From assembly GCA_020636215.1 (NCBI GenBank), contig JACJYG010000025.1, forward strand, positions 1-12,593: a DNA stretch of 12,593 nucleotides, read 5' to 3'. Numbering within the stretch: position 1 is the first letter of the stretch; each line of letters starts with the position of its first letter. The notes beneath the pieces were generated by a model. The model saw only the letters and a program-made list of their open reading frames with translations, was not told the origin of the DNA and searched no databases. Shown piece by piece: positions 8,474 to 12,593 of the stretch. The stretch comes from Lewinellaceae bacterium. Its GTDB lineage: Bacteria; Bacteroidota; Bacteroidia; Chitinophagales; Saprospiraceae. A program made the translations under genes and the position numbers.

Positions 8474-8887
8474 ATGGACCGGGTAGTAATAGATACCAAT
8501 TCACTGCTTGTGAGTATTGGCCGCAAATCGAAGTATCGGCCGATATTCGATGCCCTTTTGAGCGGCAGGTTTCGGCTATTGATCAGCAATGATATTTTGA
8601 GCGAATATGCGGAAATCATAGAACAAAAGGCCAATGCGCTGGTAGCCGGTAATATTGTTGATTTTTTAGTGCGCTCTCCTGATGTCGAACGAGTTGACAT
8701 CTACTTCAAGTGGGCCATACTCCACCTGGATGGAGATGATAACAAATTCGCCGATTGTGCCTTTAACGGCCGGGCAGACTTTATCGTCACGGACGACCGG
8801 CACTTTAGAATACTCAGCGAAGTAGATTTTCCTCATATAAAAGTGATCTCCACAAAACAGTTTCTTGAACGCCTTACCACACAATAA
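8474..8887 (+). CDS. PIN-domain toxin (putative ribonuclease)
   Basis: This 137-residue PIN protein is close to the usual full length for the family often named 'putative toxin-antitoxin system toxin component, PIN family'. The acidic metal-binding residues are recognisable: D7 in VIDTN, E44 in LSEYAEI, D89 and D94 in DDNKFADCA, and D107/D108 in IVTDDRHF. PIN toxins are Mg-dependent RNases that arrest growth when their antitoxin is lost. The gene starts 3 bp after the antitoxin and its TAA is immediately followed by the ATG of the helicase fusion, so all three are probably co-translated. One hand-counted line (8581) has 40% GC, clearly below the methyltransferase and helicase on either side, suggesting the pair moved into the operon separately. 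The catalytic residues look complete; the RNA target is unknown. Confidence 0.8.
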   Translation: MDRVVIDTNSLLVSIGRKSKYRPIFDALLSGRFRLLISNDILSEYAEIIEQKANALVAGNIVDFLVRSPDVERVDIYFKWAILHLDGDDNKFADCAFNGRADFIVTDDRHFRILSEVDFPHIKVISTKQFLERLTTQ

Positions 8888-10969
8888 ATGGAATTCCGCA
8901 TCTCCGACACTTTCTACAAATCCCTGGCCAAGCTCTCCAACGAAGAGATGAAAGCCACCAAGATGACTGTTTTTGACCTGCAGATGGACCCCAGCGGCAA
9001 CAGCCTGCGCTTTCACAAGCTGGACCGCGCCCGAGACAAGCGGTTTTGGTCGGTCAGCGTGAATATGGACATCCGCATCATTGTGCACCGCACTGGAGAG
9101 AGCCTGTTGATCTGTTACGTCGATCACCATGAGAAAGCCTACAAATGGGCGGAAAACCGGAAGCTGGAAGTCCACCCAACCACCGGGGCGGCCCAATTGG
9201 TGGAAATCGTGGAAATGGTAAGGGAAGTAGAAATGCCCGTTTACAAACCAGCCGATAGCGGGCCGGTTTCGTTTCCGGAGTATCCGCTGAAAGGCCTCAC
9301 GGATGAGTTTTTGATGCAATATGGCATCCCTGAGGCCTGGCTGGACAAGCTAAGAACAGCCGAAGAAGACCAGTTGTTGGAACTATCAGAGCACCTTCCG
9401 GACGAGGCGGCCGAAGCCGTGCTCGACCTGGCCACCGGCACCATACCTGAAGTACGCAAATCTGTACCCGCTGACATCAATCCTTTCGAACACCCGGATG
9501 CCCTGCGCCGCTTCCGCACCATTGAAAGCAAGGAAGAGCTGGCAGCGGCCCTCGATTACCCCTGGGACAAATGGACGGTGTTTTTGCACCCGGCCCAGCG
9601 GGAGATGGTAAAAAAAGACTTCAGCGGCCCGGCCCGGGTTTCCGGTACTGCCGGCACCGGGAAGACCGTCGTGGCTTTGCACCGGGCGGCTCACCTGGCG
9701 CGGAATGACGAAGGTAGCCGTATTTTATTGACCACTTTTTCAGATGCGCTGGCTTACGCGCTTGATGATAAATGCAAGCGCTTGCTTCGCCCGGAACCCC
9801 GACTGGCCGAACAGATCGACATCTATTCCCTGGACAGCGTGGGGCAGCGCCTGTACCGGGCCAGGGGCGGCAAAAAGAATCTGGCGCCTCAATCGCAGAT
9901 AGAAAGTTATATCCTTGAGATGGCAGCAGGCCAGGAGCATGATTTCACGGATTATTTTCTGACAAAAGAATGGGAGGAGGTGGTTGACCCGCTTCAGTTA
10001 ACCGGCTGGGAAGCTTACCGGGACATTGCGCGCATCGGCCGGCGGACCCGCCTGCCTGCCTCGAAGCGGGAGCAGCTGTGGCGCATTTTCAATCAGGTTT
10101 TTAAACGCATGGAAGCTTTCGGCGAAATTACTCAATCGGGAATCTTTCATTTCCTGGCCGATCATTTTGAGGCTCCTGGACAACATTCCCCCTATGATTA
10201 CATCGTAGTGGACGAGGCGCAGGATATCAGCCCGCCGCAGTTGCGTTTTTTAGGCGCCCTGGCCCAAAACCGCCCCAACAGCCTCTTTTTTGCCGGCGAC
10301 CTGGGGCAGCGGATATTCCAGGCGCCTTTCTCCTGGAAGCAGTTGGGCGTCCAGGTACGGGGGCGCTCCAGCACGTTGCGGATCAACTACCGCACCAGCC
10401 ACCAGATTCGCCAGCAGGCCGACCAGTTGCTCAGCGCCGTCATCGAGGATGTGGATGGGAATATCGAAGACCGGAAGAACACCCAATCGGTATTCAATGG
10501 TCCGCCGCCGAAACTGCTGCAAACAGACACCGAGGCGGAAGAGGCCGGGCAGGTGAGTGGCTGGATTCAGAAGCGGCTGGAGGATGGCGTAGTGCCCGAG
10601 GAAATCGCCCTTTTCGTCCGCTCCGCCAATGAACTGCCCCGCGCCCGCAAGGCTATCCAGTTGTCCGGCCAGCTCGCCTGCGAACTGGACGAGCGCCTCA
10701 AAACCAAAGCCGGGCACATTACCCTCAGCACCATGCACCTGGCCAAGGGGCTGGAGTTCCGAGCCGTGGCCGTCATGGCCATAGACGAAGACGTCATTCC
10801 GGACCCCAACCGCCTCAATGCAGTGACTGACCAATTGGAAATAGAAGACGTTTACAATACGGAGCGGCATCTGCTATATGTGGCCTGTACCCGGGCAAGG
10901 GATTATTTGCTGATGAGTTGCGTAGGGGAGGGGTCGGAGTTTTTGGAGGATGTGTGGGCGGGAAAGTAG
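8888..10969 (+). CDS. RelE-like domain fused to SF1 (UvrD/Rep-like) helicase
   Basis: This is a 693-residue protein. The N-terminal ~92 residues resemble the RelE/ParE toxin fold: RFHKLDRARDKRFWSVSV (41-58), MDIRIIVHR (60-68), then YVDHHEKAYKWAE (77-89), a His/Tyr-rich end like that of RelE-type RNases. After a linker comes a UvrD-like ATPase: Walker A GTAGTGKT (253-260), Walker B DEAQD (442-446), a motif III region with AGDLGQRIF, motif IV-like RINYRTS, motif V STMHLAKGLEF and motif VI LLYVACTRAR (662-671). It is shorter than UvrD or Rep, suggesting reduced accessory domains. The ATG abuts the PIN gene's stop with no gap, giving strong coupling. No dedicated RelE antitoxin is seen. Likely roles are nucleic-acid remodelling linked to RNA cleavage or ribosome sensing, perhaps a defence effector; this is inference. 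The helicase call is firm, and the RelE call is by motif. Confidence 0.85.
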   Translation: MEFRISDTFYKSLAKLSNEEMKATKMTVFDLQMDPSGNSLRFHKLDRARDKRFWSVSVNMDIRIIVHRTGESLLICYVDHHEKAYKWAENRKLEVHPTTGAAQLVEIVEMVREVEMPVYKPADSGPVSFPEYPLKGLTDEFLMQYGIPEAWLDKLRTAEEDQLLELSEHLPDEAAEAVLDLATGTIPEVRKSVPADINPFEHPDALRRFRTIESKEELAAALDYPWDKWTVFLHPAQREMVKKDFSGPARVSGTAGTGKTVVALHRAAHLARNDEGSRILLTTFSDALAYALDDKCKRLLRPEPRLAEQIDIYSLDSVGQRLYRARGGKKNLAPQSQIESYILEMAAGQEHDFTDYFLTKEWEEVVDPLQLTGWEAYRDIARIGRRTRLPASKREQLWRIFNQVFKRMEAFGEITQSGIFHFLADHFEAPGQHSPYDYIVVDEAQDISPPQLRFLGALAQNRPNSLFFAGDLGQRIFQAPFSWKQLGVQVRGRSSTLRINYRTSHQIRQQADQLLSAVIEDVDGNIEDRKNTQSVFNGPPPKLLQTDTEAEEAGQVSGWIQKRLEDGVVPEEIALFVRSANELPRARKAIQLSGQLACELDERLKTKAGHITLSTMHLAKGLEFRAVAVMAIDEDVIPDPNRLNAVTDQLEIEDVYNTERHLLYVACTRARDYLLMSCVGEGSEFLEDVWAGK

Positions 10970-10981
10970 AGGAATATGAAA

Positions 10982-11008
10982 GTTCTTCATCACTTCCTGG
11001 CTCTCCAT
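10982..11008 (-). pseudogene. Truncated third copy of the tandem small-protein family
   Basis: Starting with ATG at 11008 the minus strand encodes MESQEVMKN, nearly the same as the first residues of the 11268-11510 gene (MEIQEVMKN) and like the 11019-11255 gene (MENRELMKI). By hand count 24 of 27 bases match the former. Similarity then stops abruptly, 12 bp from the helicase stop codon, and the frame runs on as unrelated antisense helicase sequence. It lies 10 bp after the stop of its neighbour, the same head-to-tail spacing as the intact pair. This is the stump of a third array member. Confidence 0.65.
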
Positions 11009-11018
11009 CGCCTAACTC

Positions 11019-11255
11019 TCATTGTTGCATCGTATCTGAAATGGGCTCCCCGGCAGGCTCTTCAAAAACGGAGTACAGGACTGCGACGCTGAACTCTAAA
11101 GAAAATTCCGAGCCATACAAGCGCCTGCCTACATGCCTTAAAGTGTCTTTGAAGTGGGTATAACGCCCAGGTTCTTTGTCTGCCAGGGGATATATATAAG
11201 TATGCCAGTAGGCGTGATACTGTTCAACTATTTTCATCAGTTCTCGGTTCTCCAT
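11019..11255 (-). CDS. Small protein of unknown function, tandem paralogue B
   Basis: This is a 78-residue soluble protein that I do not recognise. It is about 64% identical (38 of 59 aligned positions, hand count) to the neighbouring paralogue. The shared core runs VEQYxAYWxTYIxPLxDKEPxRYxHFxDTL, then VGxRxYGxxFSxxFxxAV, and looks helix then strand; the C-terminal ~18 residues differ. Start ATG at 1255-style alternatives do not exist; the ATG at 11255 lies 12 bp after the stop of the upstream copy. It is the third gene of a minus-strand unit read from about 11868 and converges on the helicase operon. Divergent tandem copies of a small protein are common among immunity genes, but no toxin partner is visible, so function is open. 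Confidence 0.6.
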   Translation of the reverse strand: MENRELMKIVEQYHAYWHTYIYPLADKEPGRYTHFKDTLRHVGRRLYGSEFSLEFSVAVLYSVFEEPAGEPISDTMQQ

Positions 11256-11267
11256 CGTCGGAATCTT

Positions 11268-11510
11268 TTATTGCTCTAAACGATTGCCTTTATCTGACAT
11301 TGGCCCGCCGGGAGCAGGGTCTAATGCCAAAAAAACGGCGATATTGAACTGGATAGAAAAATCCGGCCCGTAGAAACGTTTGCCTACTTGATTCAGGGTA
11401 TCGGTGAAATGCAGGTACCGCTTTGGCTCTTTATCGACCAATGGCTGAATATAAGTTTGCCAATAAGCGAGATATTGTTCAACGTTCTTCATCACTTCTT
11501 GAATCTCCAT
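11268..11510 (-). CDS. Small protein of unknown function, tandem paralogue A
   Basis: This is an 80-residue protein paralogous to the gene at 11019-11255, with the same Tyr/Trp-rich N-terminal half (QYLAYWQTYI) and DKEPKRY motif. The C-terminus is a Pro/Gly-rich tail that differs from its sibling. Two consecutive ATGs (11513 and 11510) could start it; I chose 11510 because it aligns with the M-E-x-x-E start of copy B and of the truncated copy. It overlaps the 3' end of the upstream membrane-protein gene by about 32 bp in another frame, which suggests translational coupling. There is no signal peptide or membrane segment. Function is unknown. Confidence 0.6.
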   Translation of the reverse strand: MEIQEVMKNVEQYLAYWQTYIQPLVDKEPKRYLHFTDTLNQVGKRFYGPDFSIQFNIAVFLALDPAPGGPMSDKGNRLEQ

Positions 11511-11868
11511 CATCAGGGTATATTAATTCATCATTTAGAAGGATAATTTCATCAATTATGGCCAGTAATCTCGCCAACAAGCCTGGCTGATCGGCCATTT
11601 TTTCCAAGAGGGCTTGCCTGATCGCTTTCAAGGACTGCTCCCTCTCATAGCTGATCGCTTCTCCATTTCTTACTTTCTCCAAGAGGCTCTGAAGAAAAAT
11701 CTCCACGTTGGTCGGCGACATCCTGGCCAGTTCTAACCCGGGTGCTTTTTCATAACTTGGCGGCGGGGCATAAACGTCAGGTAAAATTACCGATTTTAAT
11801 GCAAAAAATAAGCCTAAACAAAGCAAGGCTGCCAAAGCCGCAATCTGAAAACGTAGTGATGCTGTCAT
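11479..11868 (-). CDS. Small membrane-anchored protein of unknown function
   Basis: This is a 129-residue protein. A hydrophobic stretch at about 8-28 (IAALAALLCLGLFFALKSVI) should act as a single N-terminal membrane anchor or uncleaved signal, with the rest outside the inner membrane. The outer part has a Pro/Tyr segment (30-40), then predicted helices (52-110) including QSLLEKVRNGEAIS and LLARLLAIIDEIILL, and a very acidic C-terminus (PDDGDSRSDEER). I recognise no family. It is the first gene of the minus-strand unit with the two paralogues and overlaps the next gene. A Bacteroidota-type -7 element lies about 70 bp upstream. Confidence 0.55.
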   Translation of the reverse strand: MTASLRFQIAALAALLCLGLFFALKSVILPDVYAPPPSYEKAPGLELARMSPTNVEIFLQSLLEKVRNGEAISYEREQSLKAIRQALLEKMADQPGLLARLLAIIDEIILLNDELIYPDDGDSRSDEER

Positions 11869-11910
11869 TTTGGGGGTCCTGGTTATAGTTTACGATAAAA
11901 ACTTAAACCT

Positions 11911-11928
11911 AGCCCGCTTTTAGGGGCT
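11911..11928. repeat. Short hairpin in the leader of the minus-strand small-gene unit
   Basis: AGCCC (11911-11915) and GGGCT (11924-11928) form a 5-bp stem with an 8-base loop between the candidate promoter and the start at 11868. The stem is short and has no adjoining T-run, so it may be incidental. Confidence 0.25.
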
Positions 11929-11935
11929 GGTTTTG

Positions 11936-11943
11936 CAAAAATA
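11936..11943 (-). promoter_or_regulatory. Candidate -7 promoter element of the small-gene unit
   Basis: On the minus strand this reads TATTTTTG, an exact TAnnTTTG match, 67 bp upstream of the ATG at 11868 and facing it. A TTG (11957-11959) lies 13 bp further upstream, closer than the usual -33 spacing. The surroundings are A/T-rich, which raises the chance of a random match. Confidence 0.4.
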
Positions 11944-12069
11944 GGCAAAAAGTTACCAAAAAAAGAAATTTATTGGTTTTTTAAGATTAAAGTATGTTTT
12001 AATGCACTTAATTCTTTATTTTTAGCTCGGGTCGATAAGCGCTCCCTGTGGCAAGATGCAGGCCGGTAG

Positions 12070-12151
12070 CCCGCGAGGTGACATCTTCACATCCGGGTTC
12101 TTTTGCGCGTGAAGAGCCTGCCCCGGCTTTTATCGGATGTCATCTCGCGGG
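12070..12151. repeat. 16-bp inverted repeat with nested 6-bp inverted repeat
   Basis: CCCGCGAGGTGACATC (12070-12085) pairs with GATGTCATCTCGCGGG (12136-12151), with 15 of 16 Watson-Crick pairs. The remaining pair is a G-U wobble on the plus-strand RNA. Inside the loop, CTTCAC (12085-12090) and GTGAAG (12109-12114) form a second stem. Such a compact structure suggests a dispersed palindromic repeat or a structured 3' region. Confidence 0.6.
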
Positions 12152-12209
12152 CGTTGAACAAGGCGAAGTCTTGTTAAGTAAAGCGAAAACTTGTTGGGCA
12201 CCCCGGCAC

Positions 12210-12262
12210 AAGATGACACCTTTTTCTGCACCGGAAGACCATGGAGAAAAAGATGTCACCTT
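12210..12262. repeat. 17-bp inverted repeat, 19-base loop
   Basis: AAGATGACACCTTTTTC (12210-12226) and GAAAAAGATGTCACCTT (12246-12262) pair at 15 of 17 positions. Both mismatches are A-C on the plus strand, and so G-U wobbles on minus-strand RNA, suggesting structure kept in a minus-strand transcript. Each arm contains the same GRTGWCAYC core as the preceding repeat. Confidence 0.6.
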
Positions 12263-12325
12263 GCTGCCTTGCTGAGCGGCCGCACCTGTCTGCCAAAGCC
12301 TTGGCGCAGGCAGAGGCCATATTTC

Positions 12326-12341
12326 AGCCGGCCCGCCGGCT
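12326..12341 (+). terminator. Weak hairpin with short T-run
   Basis: AGCCGG (12326-12331) and CCGGCT (12336-12341) form a 6-bp GC-rich stem with a 4-base loop, followed on the plus strand by TTTAT. It has the shape of an intrinsic terminator, but no plus-strand gene ends nearby, so its role is uncertain. Confidence 0.25.
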
Positions 12342-12348
12342 TTTATCT

Positions 12349-12381
12349 CGCAGATTTGGCATCAAAAAGGCCAAATCCGCG
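12349..12381. repeat. 12-bp inverted repeat downstream of the T9SS gene
   Basis: CGCAGATTTGGC (12349-12360) and GCCAAATCCGCG (12370-12381) pair at 11 of 12 positions around a 9-base loop. It lies about 34 bp past the stop codon of the minus-strand T9SS cargo gene. It could stabilise or end that transcript, though no T-run follows on the minus strand. Confidence 0.45.
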
Positions 12382-12414
12382 CATTTCAAAAAACCGGGAC
12401 GGCTCTGGTTATGC

Positions 12415-12593
12415 TCATCGCCTGACAAACTTCCGGAGCATTTTCCCTCCCTCTTCAGTTTCCACCTCCACCACGTAGAACCCGGAGGGCAAATCCGAGA
12501 CATTCACTACTGCCTGGTTATCATCGCCGATCCGCTCAGCAGAAAGCATTCGCCCCTGCGCATTGATGATGCGTACGCTCCTGACTTTCGCCT
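12415..12593 (-). CDS. C-terminal end of a T9SS-secreted protein (type A sorting domain), partial
   Basis: The minus strand is open from the window edge to a TGA at 12415-12417, giving the last 58 residues of a larger protein whose start lies beyond 12593. It reads VRIINAQGRML (4-14), then VVNVSDLPSGFYVVEVE (28-44), then KMLRKFVRR at the end. This is the classic layout of the Bacteroidota type IX secretion C-terminal sorting domain: an 'N-x-x-G-x' strand, then 'L-x-x-G-x-Y-x-V-x-V', then a basic K-x-x-K-F/L-x-(K/R) tail. The domain directs export through the outer membrane and is then removed. The passenger is not in the window, so its function cannot be given. The frame has no start codon here because the gene is cut by the edge. 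Confidence 0.85.
   Translation of the reverse strand, partial: AKVRSVRIINAQGRMLSAERIGDDNQAVVNVSDLPSGFYVVEVETEEGGKMLRKFVRR

Larger units (their letters stand above)
11869..12414. other. Gene-free region rich in inverted repeats
   Basis: Roughly 550 bases hold no convincing gene. The open frames here (for example 12048-12275 plus) have no coding character. The stretch up to ~12025 is AT-rich and carries the promoter of the small-gene unit. From ~12070 to 12381 it is GC-richer and packed with inverted repeats, which are listed separately. On the minus strand this is the downstream region of the T9SS cargo gene. Confidence 0.5.

Noticed and set aside
12070..12262. CRISPR array
   Set aside because: The repeated units are short degenerate palindromes with unequal spacing (starts 59, 76 and 40 bp apart), no constant repeat-spacer pattern and no cas genes.
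12048..12478. Plus-strand open frames in the right intergenic region
   Set aside because: They run through inverted repeats and antisense to the T9SS fragment, and their composition is not protein-like.

Overview
The window looks like an accessory (defence or conflict) region of a Bacteroidota chromosome. Three things point there. A gene fragment at the right edge ends in a type IX secretion (T9SS) C-terminal sorting domain, a system confined to that phylum. Two upstream regions carry exact matches to the Bacteroidota -7 promoter element TAnnTTTG. The proteins read like those of Saprospiria-type genomes; that finer placement is my inference. Base composition is patchy: about 60-70% GC in the hand-counted restriction-modification lines outside the cassette, about 40% in the toxin-antitoxin pair, and 32-37% in an internal cassette of the methyltransferase.

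Left part (1-1947, minus strand): about 427 gene-free AT-rich bases, then a two-gene unit. A putative secreted HNH/EndoVII-type nuclease toxin is followed after 2 bp by a SUKH/SMI1-like candidate immunity protein. A divergent intergenic region (1948-2310) follows.

Centre (2311-10969, plus strand): five tightly packed genes that look like one operon. They are a type III-like restriction subunit (SF2 helicase plus PD-(D/E)XK nuclease), its large beta-class DNA methyltransferase partner, a small antitoxin, a PIN-domain toxin, and a RelE-like/SF1-helicase fusion. Gaps are 16, 48, 3 and 0 bp. The methyltransferase is mosaic: the stretch between motif IV (DPPY) and motif I (GSGTT), which includes the target-recognition domain, is AT-rich while both flanks are GC-rich, as expected of a swapped specificity cassette. 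Beside the right seam, motif I appears to lack the usual Leu-Asp before Pro. The likely logic is modification of self DNA, cutting of unmodified DNA, and back-up growth arrest from PIN and possibly RelE activity; this is inferred from gene content.

Right part (10982-11868, minus strand, convergent): a small membrane-anchored protein and two tandem paralogous proteins of unknown function. A third copy is cut off after nine codons, 12 bp from the helicase stop, which marks an old junction between the defence block and this paralogue array. Next come about 550 bases without genes but with several inverted repeats, including four copies of a degenerate palindrome GRTGWCAYC. The window ends inside the T9SS cargo gene (12415 to the edge, minus strand).
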